Shown here: positions 42,305-50,649 of the stretch, piece by piece
Layout of the letters: every line of letters starts with the position of its first letter
Position numbering within the stretch: position 1 is the stretch's first letter
The notes under the pieces: model-generated
What the model was told of the DNA's origin: nothing
What the model saw: only the letters and a program-made list of their open reading frames with translations
The model's database searches: none
Assembly (NCBI RefSeq): GCF_016405885.1
Contig: NZ_JAEKGC010000001.1
Location: forward strand, 348,857-412,856
Direction of reading: 5' to 3'
Length of the DNA: 64,000 nucleotides
From: Arthrobacter sp. MSA 4-2
GTDB lineage: Bacteria; Actinomycetota; Actinomycetes; Actinomycetales; Micrococcaceae
Program-made: the position numbers and the translations under genes

Positions 42305-44961
42305 GGACCACGGCTTCGCTGGTGGACGCGGACCTTGTCGGCCGGAACCCGCTGATCGAAGCCCTCGAGCACGCAGTGACGCGCTCGGACCTGCACGGGG
42401 CGTTCGTCTTCGGTGAAGCGGGGATGGGCAAGACGGCACTCGCCCGCCACCTCGTGGAGCGGACCCTGCACTCGGCGGCCTCCTTCCTGATCCACCCGGG
42501 TCCGGCCCTGAGCAACGCACCCTACGCGGCCCTGGCCCCGTTCCTGGGACGGGCAACAGCCCGCGACATCGAGTCCTCGCTCTCGGTGCTGCGGATCCTG
42601 ATCTCGTTCTTCCGCGAGGAGTCGAAGGGCCGCCCGGTGCTGCTGGTCGTCGACGACGCCCACGAGGTCGACGACGACAGCAGCCACGTGCTCTCCCAGC
42701 TCGTCTCCTCCCGCACCGTGCGCCTTGTCGCCTTCTCGCGGCCCCAGGAGCCGGTCTCCGAGGAACTCGTGTCCCTCTGCAGGGAAGGACTGCTCGCCCG
42801 TTTCGAGGTGGGCCCCCTCGACGCGGCCGAGGTGGCGGAGGTGTGCACGAAAGTCCTCGGCGGCGAGCTTGTGCGCGGCACCGGGGAGCGCCTCTGGGAG
42901 GAGTCGGGCGGAAATCCGCTGTTCCTGCGGACCCTGCTCGACCAGTCCCTCGCCGATGGGGCGCTCACCGAAACCGCGGGGGTATGGCAGCTGTCCGGGG
43001 AGGAGCCGAGGGTGCCCGCCTCCCTCGCCGACCTCGTGCGGGGCATCTGCCTGCGGCTGCCGCCACAGGAACGGAAGGCCTTCGAGGCGCTCGCTCTCGC
43101 AGAACCTGTTCCCTTCTCGGCGCTCTCCGGCATCACCGATGCCACAGCCGTGCCGAACCTGCTCGAGGCCGGGCTCATCATGAGCATGCCCGGCCATCCG
43201 GCCTTCGCGGTTCCCACCCACCGGCTCTACGGAAGGATCGTGCGCGGACTCGTCCCGGCAGGACGGAGCGCCGTGCTCAGGGCCGAGCTGGCCGCCGGCT
43301 CAACCCCGATCCCCACGGTGGGCCCCGGCAGGATCCGGCACCTCAACTGGGCCCTTGACTGCGGGGAAACCGTTTCGGACGCCGAGCTCATCGACGGAGC
43401 CCGTCTCGCCCACCGCTACTTCGACCTGTCCTCCTCGGTCCGGTTCGCCTCGGCGGTGACAGGTCCGGAATACGCCACTGCAGCTCGGGTGGAGCGGGCG
43501 CGGGTCGAAATCGCCCGGATGCACCTGCCCGAAGCCGAAGACCTGCTGCGCGGAACCCTTGAGGCGGCCGGGCAGCTCGAGGTGCTTGCCGCCGCGGCGG
43601 TTCTCACGGTGCGCCTGCGGCTGTTCCAGGGCAGGCCGCTGAAGGACATCCATAGCCTGGCCGACCGGTGGAGCGCCGTGCTCCAGTCGAAGCACCACTT
43701 TCCGGCGGACCCCCCGGAGGTCACGCTGCTGCGCTGCTTCGCCTACAACCTCGAGGGCCGCTACGCCGAGGCCGAGACGCGGCTGCGGGCGATCGGACCG
43801 GATGAGGCCGCCGGTGAGCTCAACTTCGCCCTCGCCCAGTCCCTGCTCGGTGAGGCACTCGGGGCGACCGGCCGGGGAACCGAGGCCAAGGCGCTGACGG
43901 CGTCCGGCCTGGCCCTGGTCCGCACCAATCCCGGCCTCTTCAACGATTTCCACGCCTTCACCCTCACCCGCCACCTCCTCGTGCTGATCCACTGCGGGGA
44001 CTTTGCCGAAGCCGAGGCCGCCCTCCAGGACTATGCCCGCCGGCCGGCCCGCGACTACGACTTCACCGGCGGGGCGCTCGCCGCCCTCGATGCGCTGCTC
44101 GAGGTGCGCCGGGGCAGGTTCCGGCTGGGGATGGAAAGACTGGGCCCCGCGCTCGAAGCGCTCCGCCGGTCCGACAAGGAGCTTCTGCTCCCGTACACCC
44201 TCGCCGTCGCCGCCCTCGCCTCCAGCGCGCTGGGCCGGGCGGACCGTGCCGAGGCGCTGACGACCGAATTCGCCGCACAGGCCCACCGGGGCAGCCGCCC
44301 CCTCGCGCTGCTGGGACAGGCTTTCACCCACGCGGCCCTGCTGCCCTCCTCAAACCGCGAGCACCACCTCGACCGGCTGAAGGGGCTGGCCGCCACTGCG
44401 GCCGGGAAGGGTCTTTCCGCCGTCGAAAAGGACATCCTCGAGATCCTCGTGGCGCTGGGTGACGAGGAGTCCGCCGTCCGGCTGGAGGCGCTCACCGGCA
44501 CGATGGAAGGCCGAGAGGCGGCGGTGCTCAATGCGTACGCCGCCGCTGCGGTCTCCGGGGATCCGGAGCGGCTGGCCGCGGCGGGCGACAAGGCGGAACT
44601 CTCCCAGAAGCACCTTGTGGCAGCCGACGCCGCGTACCGCGCCATGCGGCTGCTGTCGGGCTCGGGGGACCGCCGGACCCAGCGCGAACTGCTCCAGGTG
44701 GCCCGGCGCCGGCGCCAGCGCCTCGAGGGCTGCTCACCCGCGCTCCTGGGTGACGCCGAGGAGCCGACCAAGCTGACCGCGCGGGAGCGGGAGATCGCCT
44801 CCCTCGCCCTCGACGGCGCGTCGAACCGCGCGATCGCCGCCGCGCTGACGGTCTCTCCCCGGACCGTCGAGGGCCATCTCTACCGCATCTACGCGAAGCT
44901 CGGAATCACCCGGCGCGAGGAGCTGACGGCGGAGTACGAATCCATCGTCCGGCCGGAGTAG
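42301..44961 (+). CDS. STAND ATPase-LuxR regulator 2
   Basis: A protein of 886 residues. DLVGRNPLIEALEHAV, FGEAGMGKTALARHLVE (Walker A), VLLVVDDAHEVDDDSSHVL (Walker B) and EESGGNPLFLRTLL (STAND family) mark the N-terminal half. The C-terminal HTH is LTAREREIASLALDGASNRA and SPRTVEGHLYRIYAKLGITR. Translationally coupled to regulator 1, so the two may form mixed oligomers. Closest in feel to regulator 4 (same FVVDDAHELDE-type Walker B and IYAKLGITRREEL-type ending). Confidence 0.88.
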   Translation: MRTTASLVDADLVGRNPLIEALEHAVTRSDLHGAFVFGEAGMGKTALARHLVERTLHSAASFLIHPGPALSNAPYAALAPFLGRATARDIESSLSVLRILISFFREESKGRPVLLVVDDAHEVDDDSSHVLSQLVSSRTVRLVAFSRPQEPVSEELVSLCREGLLARFEVGPLDAAEVAEVCTKVLGGELVRGTGERLWEESGGNPLFLRTLLDQSLADGALTETAGVWQLSGEEPRVPASLADLVRGICLRLPPQERKAFEALALAEPVPFSALSGITDATAVPNLLEAGLIMSMPGHPAFAVPTHRLYGRIVRGLVPAGRSAVLRAELAAGSTPIPTVGPGRIRHLNWALDCGETVSDAELIDGARLAHRYFDLSSSVRFASAVTGPEYATAARVERARVEIARMHLPEAEDLLRGTLEAAGQLEVLAAAAVLTVRLRLFQGRPLKDIHSLADRWSAVLQSKHHFPADPPEVTLLRCFAYNLEGRYAEAETRLRAIGPDEAAGELNFALAQSLLGEALGATGRGTEAKALTASGLALVRTNPGLFNDFHAFTLTRHLLVLIHCGDFAEAEAALQDYARRPARDYDFTGGALAALDALLEVRRGRFRLGMERLGPALEALRRSDKELLLPYTLAVAALASSALGRADRAEALTTEFAAQAHRGSRPLALLGQAFTHAALLPSSNREHHLDRLKGLAATAAGKGLSAVEKDILEILVALGDEESAVRLEALTGTMEGREAAVLNAYAAAAVSGDPERLAAAGDKAELSQKHLVAADAAYRAMRLLSGSGDRRTQRELLQVARRRRQRLEGCSPALLGDAEEPTKLTAREREIASLALDGASNRAIAAALTVSPRTVEGHLYRIYAKLGITRREELTAEYESIVRPE

Positions 44962-45009
44962 GACCTGCCGAGTAGGAGCCTCGGCGATGAGGTAGTGCCG
45001 TGCCCGGGA

Positions 45010-45077
45010 ACAGGTAGCAGAACAGGGGAATTCGGGCGCGATTACTTGTGTTGCCGTCCTCCCGGGGGACATAGAGT
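45010..45077 (+). promoter_or_regulatory. Promoter B, upstream of the glycosyltransferase leader
   Basis: ACAGGTAGC (45010-45018), GGGGAATTC (45025-45033), ACTTGTG (45044-45050), 21 bases, then TAGAGT (45072-45077). All four blocks match promoter A in order and nearly in spacing (gap ACAGGTAGC to ACTYGTG is 24 in A and 25 here). Transcription would start near 45084 and pass through a structured leader and a terminator before the gene. Confidence 0.6.
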
Positions 45078-45121
45078 TTTGACAAGCCGGAACCCAGAAA
45101 AGGAGCCGGCTCCACCGAACC

Positions 45122-45181
45122 GGGTCGGCGGTGTCGAAGTCTTCTTGAGACCAGGACTTCATCCCCAGCCGCCGCCGACCC
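45122..45181 (+). promoter_or_regulatory. Structured leader RNA, copy 1 (GAGACC/TCCCCAG element)
   Basis: Outer stem GGGTCGGCGG (45122-45131) pairs with CCGCCGACCC (45172-45181). The inner stem GAAGTC (45136-45141) pairs with GACTTC (45155-45160) and encloses a loop containing GAGACC (45147-45152). TCCCCAG (45162-45168) lies on the 3' side of the junction. The same layout with a differently paired inner stem is at 53735-53792. A strong terminator follows 28 bases later, the usual arrangement of a riboswitch or attenuator. Confidence 0.6.
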
Positions 45182-45209
45182 TTAACCTCGGCAGGAGAAC
45201 CTGCAGGTG

Positions 45210-45249
45210 GCCGGGCCGGAACATTGACGTTCCGGCCCGGCTTTCTTTG
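45210..45249 (+). terminator. Intrinsic terminator inside the glycosyltransferase leader
   Basis: A perfect 13-base stem (GCCGGGCCGGAAC at 45210-45222 with GTTCCGGCCCGGC at 45229-45241), loop ATTGAC, then TTTCTTTG. This is the clearest rho-independent terminator in the window. It lies 28 bases after the structured RNA and ~120 bases before the gene, so expression must depend on readthrough or antitermination. Alternatively it ends a small RNA of ~160 bases starting at promoter B. Confidence 0.85.
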
Positions 45250-45366
45250 TGGATTGACGCCCCGTGCGCGGCGCGGCCCGAACCCGCAGTGCCGCAACGC
45301 GGCCTCGAATGGCACAATGGGCTGAAATTGCCGGGCACGAGGCTGGGAGCGCCAATCGAATTCGAC

Positions 45367-46290
45367 ATGTTGCCGCGGGGCGCCAAGGTGCTGTGGGTGT
45401 CCTCTGCGGGCGGGCACCTCTCGGAACTCCTGAGAATCGACGGCACCGTTCAGTCGTCGGAGGATTCGCTCTGGGTGACCTTCGAAACCCAGCAGACCGT
45501 CTCGATGCTGAGCGCGCGGCGGAGCCAGTTCGTCGACTACGTCGCGCCCCGTGATGCGCCGGCCACCCTCAGGGCGGCACGCCGGATCCTGTCGATCCTG
45601 CACCGTGAGTCCTTCGACGCCTGCATCAGCACCGGGGCGGCCGTGGCGGTGTCGGGGCTTCCCCTGGCGGCACTGTTCGGAATTCCCACCTATTACGTCG
45701 AGAGCCTCGCCCGGGTCTCCGCTCCATCCTTCACCGGGAGAATCCTCGAGCGTGCGCCGCGGGTACGGACCTATGCCCAGTACGAGGGCTGGTCCCGCCG
45801 CTGGCCCTACGCCGGCACCATCTGGGATTCCTTCTCCTGCTCCTCCGGGACAGAGACCGCCCGGGTGCGGAAAATCCTCGTCACCCTCGGGACGATCCGG
45901 CCCTACTCGTTCGACCGGGCGGTCGATGCGGTGCTGTCGATTCTCCAGCCCGGGGATGAGCTGACCTGGCAGCTCGGCTCCACCCGGCGTTCGGGCCTTC
46001 CGGGCACCGTGCGCCAGGAGATGGGCTTTGGCGACCTGGGCCGGTGCGCCGCGGCCGCGGACGTCGTCATCACCCACGCCGGGGTGGGAACGATCCTTCA
46101 ACTGATGAGCCTGGGCAAGATGCCTGTCCTTGCGGTGCGGGACCCGGCCCACCGGGAGCACGTCGACGGCCACCAGAACGAAATCGCGTCGGCCGCAGTG
46201 GCACGCGGGGTGGTGCGGGTGCTGGACCTAGCGCGCCCCGACCGCAGTGTCCTCGAAGCCGCTGCGTCCCGGCGGATTCTCAGCACCTGA
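45367..46290 (+). CDS. Alg14/Alg13-like (PssD/PssE-type) fused glycosyltransferase
   Basis: A protein of 307 residues from the ATG at 45367; no good ribosome site, and an in-frame TTG at 45328 is an alternative. The N-terminal half has VLWVSSAGGHLSELLRID and ISTGAAVAVSGLPLAALFGI (Alg14/PssD-like, acceptor side). The C-terminal half has ILVTLGTIRPYSFDRAVDAV and DVVITHAGVGTILQLMSLGK, then HREHVDGHQNEIA (GT28/Alg13-like, UDP-sugar binding). Such pairs add the second sugar to a lipid-linked sugar. Here both halves are one polypeptide. It probably works with the sugar transferase at 53839. Confidence 0.83.
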   Translation: MLPRGAKVLWVSSAGGHLSELLRIDGTVQSSEDSLWVTFETQQTVSMLSARRSQFVDYVAPRDAPATLRAARRILSILHRESFDACISTGAAVAVSGLPLAALFGIPTYYVESLARVSAPSFTGRILERAPRVRTYAQYEGWSRRWPYAGTIWDSFSCSSGTETARVRKILVTLGTIRPYSFDRAVDAVLSILQPGDELTWQLGSTRRSGLPGTVRQEMGFGDLGRCAAAADVVITHAGVGTILQLMSLGKMPVLAVRDPAHREHVDGHQNEIASAAVARGVVRVLDLARPDRSVLEAAASRRILST

Positions 46291-46346
46291 GGCGGTCCCC
46301 GGCGGTCCCGGCCTCCGTCTGGGGGAGGGTCAGGGGAGACCGAGAG

Positions 46347-46556
46347 GTGCTGTAAGATGGTCTGCGATGCCTAGGCGAGGGAGCGGCCCGAGAAATCGGG
46401 CGGACTCCGTGATCGACGGTGGCTAGCGACTTTCAGCGGCTGGTGCTTTCACCAGCAGTGAGCGGTTTCTAGACGCGCTCCTCATGCCCCGGCAACGTCC
46501 ACGGGCTGGCCCCGCCACCGGCGCACCAGCTATCCAGCGTTCCACGAGGAGAACCC
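46347..46556 (+). promoter_or_regulatory. rplY promoter and structured leader
   Basis: A -10-like TAAGAT at 46352-46357 precedes a ~190-base leader with hairpins: CCCGA-GAAA-TCGGG (46387-46400), enclosed by GGAG/CTCC, and GCTGGTG (46439-46445) with CACCAGC (46450-46456). A long folded leader before a ribosomal-protein gene suggests autoregulation by L25, which is inference. GGAGAC at 46338-46343 is a chance match to the EPS leader motif. Confidence 0.45.
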
Positions 46557-46558
46557 CC

Positions 46559-47167
46559 ATGTCAGAGCAGAAGCTCCCAGCAGAAGTACGCAACGAATTC
46601 GGCAAGGGCGCGGCCCGCCAGGCCCGCCGCGCCAACAAGATCCCCGCAGTGATCTACGGGCACGGTGGGGATCCGCTCCACGTCCTGCTCCCCGCGAAGG
46701 CCACCACCCTCGCCGTGCGCACCCCCAACGCCCTGCTGACCCTCGAGGTCGACGGCACCGAGCACCTGGCCCTCGCCAAGGACATCCAGCGCAACCCGCT
46801 GAAGCAGATCATCGAGCACATCGACCTGCTGACGGTCCGCCGCGGCGAGAAGGTCGAAGTCGACGTCACCATCCACATCGAGGGCGAGGCGGCCCCCGAG
46901 GTCGTCGTCAACCTCGAAAGCAACACGGTGCTCGTCGAGGCCGAGGCAACCCACCTGCCCGAAAGCCTCACCGTCAACATCGAGGGCCGCCAGGTCGGCG
47001 AGCACATCCACGCCTCCGACATCCAGCTGCCCGCGGGCACCCGGCTTCTGATCGACGCCGACACGCTCATCGTCAACCTCGCCGCTCCGACGGTCCAGGA
47101 CCTCGGTGAGACCGAGGCTCCCGCTGAGGAAGCCGGCGCAGCCGAGCCCGCTGCCGACAACAGCTAA
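46559..47167 (+). CDS. rplY: 50S ribosomal protein L25 (general stress protein CTC type)
   Basis: A protein of 202 residues, the long CTC form. The N-terminal L25 domain binds 5S rRNA (EVRNEFGKGAARQARRANKI, PAVIYGHGGDP), followed by the TL5-type beta domain (VDVTIHIEGEAAPEVVVN, LPAGTRLLIDADTLIVNL) and an acidic tail. ATG at 46559 has GAGGAGA 8-14 bases upstream. Normally directly after prs; here separated by block 2. pth follows after 14 bases. Confidence 0.96.
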   Translation: MSEQKLPAEVRNEFGKGAARQARRANKIPAVIYGHGGDPLHVLLPAKATTLAVRTPNALLTLEVDGTEHLALAKDIQRNPLKQIIEHIDLLTVRRGEKVEVDVTIHIEGEAAPEVVVNLESNTVLVEAEATHLPESLTVNIEGRQVGEHIHASDIQLPAGTRLLIDADTLIVNLAAPTVQDLGETEAPAEEAGAAEPAADNS

Positions 47168-47181
47168 TCCTGCCGGCCTTC

Positions 47182-47769
47182 ATGCCAACTGACGCATGGC
47201 TCGTAGCCGGGCTCGGGAATCCCGGGCCCGGCTACAGCGGCAACCGCCACAACGTGGGTTCGATGGTCCTTGACCTGCTGGCAGCACGCCTCAGCGGGCG
47301 GTTCCGGTCAACCCGGACGCAGGCGGTGGCCCTAGAGGGACGGCTCGGACCCGGCGGCCCGCGCGTGGTCCTGATGAAACCGCTGACCTATATGAACCTC
47401 TCCGGCGGACCCGTCTCCGCGCTGGCGAAATTCTACGGAATCCCCACCGAGCGGGTTCTCGCGGTGCACGACGAGATCGACATTCCCTTTAATACGGTCC
47501 GGCTCAAGGCCGGCGGAGGCGAAGGCGGGCACAACGGCCTCCGGGACATCAGCAGGGCCCTGGGCACGAAGGACTACCTCCGGGTCCGGGTCGGCGTCGG
47601 GCGTCCTCCCGGCCGGCAGGACACCGCCGACTTCGTCCTCAAGGACTTCGGCACCGCGGAGAAGAAGGAACTGCCCTTCCTCCTTGAGGATGCCGCTGAC
47701 GCCGTCGAGGCCGTGATCCGGACCGGGCTTGTTGCCGCCCAGCAGAAATTCCACGCTCCTGCCGGTTGA
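47182..47769 (+). CDS. pth: Peptidyl-tRNA hydrolase
   Basis: A protein of 195 residues. WLVAGLGNPGPGYSGNRHNV (catalytic His), VVLMKPLTYMNLSGGPVSAL, AVHDEIDIPFNTVRLKAGGG and GGEGGHNGLRDISRALGTKD are Pth signatures. It recycles peptidyl-tRNAs released from ribosomes. Co-transcribed with rplY. Confidence 0.97.
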   Translation: MPTDAWLVAGLGNPGPGYSGNRHNVGSMVLDLLAARLSGRFRSTRTQAVALEGRLGPGGPRVVLMKPLTYMNLSGGPVSALAKFYGIPTERVLAVHDEIDIPFNTVRLKAGGGEGGHNGLRDISRALGTKDYLRVRVGVGRPPGRQDTADFVLKDFGTAEKKELPFLLEDAADAVEAVIRTGLVAAQQKFHAPAG

Positions 47770-47784
47770 GAACCGTTCCCGCGG

Positions 47785-47809
47785 GCGCGGCTCGGGGCCC
47801 TCGCCGCGC
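47785..47809 (+). terminator. Possible terminator after pth
   Basis: GCGCGGC (47785-47791) pairs with GCCGCGC (47803-47809). No T-run follows, so this is a weak candidate, but it is correctly placed 16 bases after the pth stop. Confidence 0.35.
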
Positions 47810-47860
47810 GGGGCCGGCGGCGCGGGTGCGAACACTACAGCATTAAACCTTGTTCGCCGC

Positions 47861-47893
47861 TTGAGTGGCTTTCCTCACACGGGGAGGTAGTGT
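47861..47893 (+). promoter_or_regulatory. Promoter C, upstream of LuxR regulator 3
   Basis: TTGAGTG (47861-47867), exactly 20 bases, then TAGTGT (47888-47893). The box diverges from ACTCGTG but keeps the GTG and the spacing of promoters A and D. The initial transcript (CCAAGACAAT, then GGGG and CTCAATG at 47924) resembles that of A and D. Confidence 0.5.
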
Positions 47894-47945
47894 GATGCTC
47901 CAAGACAATCGTTGTGGGGCGGACTCAATGGTGACTTGTGGTACC

Positions 47946-47968
47946 AGCCCCGGTTTCGAACCGGGGCT
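47946..47968 (+). promoter_or_regulatory. Perfect hairpin in the leader of LuxR regulator 3
   Basis: AGCCCCGGTT (47946-47955) pairs with AACCGGGGCT (47959-47968) around a TCG loop. It lies between promoter C and the start codon at 48008 and would fold stably in the mRNA or act as a DNA palindrome for a dimeric regulator. No T-run follows. Confidence 0.55.
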
Positions 47969-48007
47969 GCCGGTTGGGGCCGGGGGAAGTGCGATGGGGC
48001 GCTGCAC

Positions 48008-50632
48008 ATGACGGGGCTGGACAGCAGTTGGCCCCTCGTGGGGCGTTCCGAGGAGATCGACTATGCCCGGAATGCCCTCGTGCAGGCCCCAGGTGGTGGA
48101 GTGGTCCTCGTCGGACAGGCCGGGGTGGGGAAGACACTCATCGCCCGCCGGGTCAGCAGTGACCTTGCCGGGGATTTCGAGGTGCTCTACCTGCGCGGCT
48201 CAGCGGCCATCGCGGACACCCCCTACGGAGTGCTCAGCATGGTCCTGGCCCAGCTTGACGAGGAAACCTCGGCCAACCCGCTTCTGCTCCTAAGCTCGCT
48301 CCAGAGCCGCTTCCATCCCGGCGCCGAAGGCGCCCGCACCCTGATGGTCCTCGACAATATCGAGGACTTCGACGACTTTTCGGCGATGGTCATCGCCCAC
48401 CTCGTCCGCGTGGGATCGGTCCGGGTTTTGGGCATCTGCGGGGACATGCAGCGCGCACCGCTCGAGTTATTCAACCTGTGGAAGGACGACGTCGTGCGCC
48501 GGCTCGACGTCGAACCCCTCGACCTGGAGAAGACAACCGAACTGCTCACCGCCGCGCTGGGCAACCCCGTCTCCCGCTCGGTGGCCCTCGGGCTGTGGCA
48601 GGCAAGCGGCGGAAACCCCAGGTACCTTCAGGCGATCACTCTCGCCGACGTGGAATCGGGGCACCTCGCCCTGAGCGACGGGGTCTGGGTTTCCGGCGGC
48701 GGCGACGGATCCCGGGCCGGCAAGCCGATGACAGAGTGCGTCACCGGCCAGCTCGAGCGGATCTCCCCGGACCGGCGTCCGCTGCTCGAGACCGTCGCCG
48801 TCGTCGGCGCGGTTCCCCTGGACCTGCTGCTCAAGGTGTTCCCGCCGGAGCCGGTCAACGCTCTGCAGGAGCAGGGCATCCTCTGGGCGGAACAGGGTGG
48901 TCCTCCTCTGGTGCGCGTGTCCGACGAGGGGCTGGCCGAGTCGCTGCGCTCCCAGCTCGTTTCCGTGCCGGGACGCGCCGCACTCTCAACGCTGAACGGC
49001 CTGCGCACCGACAGCTCCATGCCCGGGCCGAGCCGCGCGTCCCTGATTCGGTGGAGCCTCGACAACGGGATCCCGGTTGAGGCCCCGGCGCTGATCGGGG
49101 CCGCCCGGGAGGCCAACCTGCGGTCCGAGCCGTCGGCGGCGCTGGGCTTCCTCGCAGCGGTGCCCGACGCCGAGGGCGGCCCGGCGACCGTCCTCGAAGC
49201 GGCGCGCGCGCTGGCCCTGGAGCGCCGGGTCGACGCCGCCCTGGCCACCATCGACCCCCTGCTCGGCGGCGACGCCCCACCGGTCGGCCTGCGGCTGGAA
49301 GTGGAGCTGATGCTCACGAAGGCGGAGTTGACCATGCGCAGCCACCAGCGGCACGCCGAGACGGCTCCGCTGCTCGATGCGGCCGGTGCGCGGCTGTCCT
49401 CCGCCCCCGCCGAGGAGGTGCAGGACCTCCTCGAACAGCTTGAGGACTTCGCCGCGGAGCGTGAACTTTTCGAGGGCCGCTCGGCCGGGCTCACCGAGTC
49501 CCTCCCCGGACGGATCGAGGCGCGTTCGGTGCACGGCCGGCCGACCTCTCGGCTCCAGGGACTGCTCGCCTCGGCCCTGGCCATGGCCGGCCGCCAGGAG
49601 GCCGCCGTGGAAACCGCCCGTTCCCTTGTCGCCCGGCTCGTCGGGGCCGAGCGGGACCCGCTCGAGATCGAGCGCGGCGGAACGCACCTCTTTACCGCGC
49701 TGATGGCCGCCGGGTACTGGAACGAGGCACTGGCGATGGCCGAGGCCCCTGAACGGGACGCCGACGCAAGCATCTACGACGGTTCGGCCTCGGAGTTCAC
49801 CGAAGGTCTGCTTCACGCCTTCGCCGGCCGCAGCCAGGACGCGCTGGACCGGCTCGTTCCGGCCATCAGCCAGCTGCGGGCCAGCGACAGGCACGGACTG
49901 CTGCCCCTCGCGGAGGCCGCCGGTGCCTACGTCCTCGCGCTCCGGGGGGACCTGACCGCGGCCCGGGAGCACCTGGACGCCGTCGACCTGGACTCCGAGC
50001 GGCACTCCTGGCATTACCGTGACAGCGCCGAGTACTTCCGGATCCTCGCCGGGGCCGCGCTGGGCGAGCCCGGCGCGGCGCGGGAGAAGCTGCGGTCCCG
50101 GGCGGAGGCAAACGCCGCTGCCGGCAACAAGGGCCAGGAGCTCCTCTTCCTCTCCCAGGCCGTGCAGCTTGGCTCCGATGACCTCGTGGAGCGGCTGTGT
50201 GCCGCCGCCGCCACCTGCGAGGGGCCCCTCGCCCGGGTCCTGGAGCTGCTGGGCAAGGGGATCGCCGCACGGAATTCCGAGGTCCTTCTCGACGCGGCCA
50301 GCGCCGCCCTCTATTCCGGGCATGATGGGCTCGCGGCCCACGCGGCGGAGCGCGCCATCGAGTTCCTCGAGGACGGCGACGCGATGATCGGCATCTACGC
50401 CGACCAGATCCTCCGCCGGGCCGCCGCACCGGGGCGGAGGCCGGCGCGCAGCCGGACGATCCTCAGCGAGAGGGAAAGGAAGATCGCACGGTTCGTGGCC
50501 CGCGGTGCGTCCAATAAAGTCATCGCCGAGGCCGAACACGTCTCGGTGCGGACCGTCGAGGGACACGTTCACCAGATCCTGACGAAGCTCGGTCTCTCGA
50601 GCCGCAAGCAGCTTGCCCTGATTTTCAAGTAG
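48008..50632 (+). CDS. STAND ATPase-LuxR regulator 3
   Basis: A protein of 874 residues from the ATG at 48008 (WPLVGRSEEIDYARNALVQA). An in-frame TTG at 47912 would place the leader hairpin inside the gene and is less likely. VVLVGQAGVGKTLIARRV (Walker A), LMVLDNIEDFDDFSAMV (Walker B), WQASGGNPRYLQAI. C-terminal HTH: LSERERKIARFVARGASNKV and SVRTVEGHVHQILTKLGLSS. The most diverged of the four in its Walker B and HTH recognition helix (EAEHVSVRTVEGH). Followed after 17 bases by regulator 4. Confidence 0.87.
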   Translation: MTGLDSSWPLVGRSEEIDYARNALVQAPGGGVVLVGQAGVGKTLIARRVSSDLAGDFEVLYLRGSAAIADTPYGVLSMVLAQLDEETSANPLLLLSSLQSRFHPGAEGARTLMVLDNIEDFDDFSAMVIAHLVRVGSVRVLGICGDMQRAPLELFNLWKDDVVRRLDVEPLDLEKTTELLTAALGNPVSRSVALGLWQASGGNPRYLQAITLADVESGHLALSDGVWVSGGGDGSRAGKPMTECVTGQLERISPDRRPLLETVAVVGAVPLDLLLKVFPPEPVNALQEQGILWAEQGGPPLVRVSDEGLAESLRSQLVSVPGRAALSTLNGLRTDSSMPGPSRASLIRWSLDNGIPVEAPALIGAAREANLRSEPSAALGFLAAVPDAEGGPATVLEAARALALERRVDAALATIDPLLGGDAPPVGLRLEVELMLTKAELTMRSHQRHAETAPLLDAAGARLSSAPAEEVQDLLEQLEDFAAERELFEGRSAGLTESLPGRIEARSVHGRPTSRLQGLLASALAMAGRQEAAVETARSLVARLVGAERDPLEIERGGTHLFTALMAAGYWNEALAMAEAPERDADASIYDGSASEFTEGLLHAFAGRSQDALDRLVPAISQLRASDRHGLLPLAEAAGAYVLALRGDLTAAREHLDAVDLDSERHSWHYRDSAEYFRILAGAALGEPGAAREKLRSRAEANAAAGNKGQELLFLSQAVQLGSDDLVERLCAAAATCEGPLARVLELLGKGIAARNSEVLLDAASAALYSGHDGLAAHAAERAIEFLEDGDAMIGIYADQILRRAAAPGRRPARSRTILSERERKIARFVARGASNKVIAEAEHVSVRTVEGHVHQILTKLGLSSRKQLALIFK

Positions 50633-50649
50633 ACGGACAGCCGATATTC

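Noticed and set aside
45078..45209. GEMM-type c-di-GMP riboswitch in the glycosyltransferase leader
   Set aside because: The leader lacks the conserved GEMM core blocks and has a different two-stem layout.
46338..46343. Third copy of the GAGACC structured RNA before rplY
   Set aside because: Only the short string matches; the flanking stems and the TCCCCAG strand are absent.
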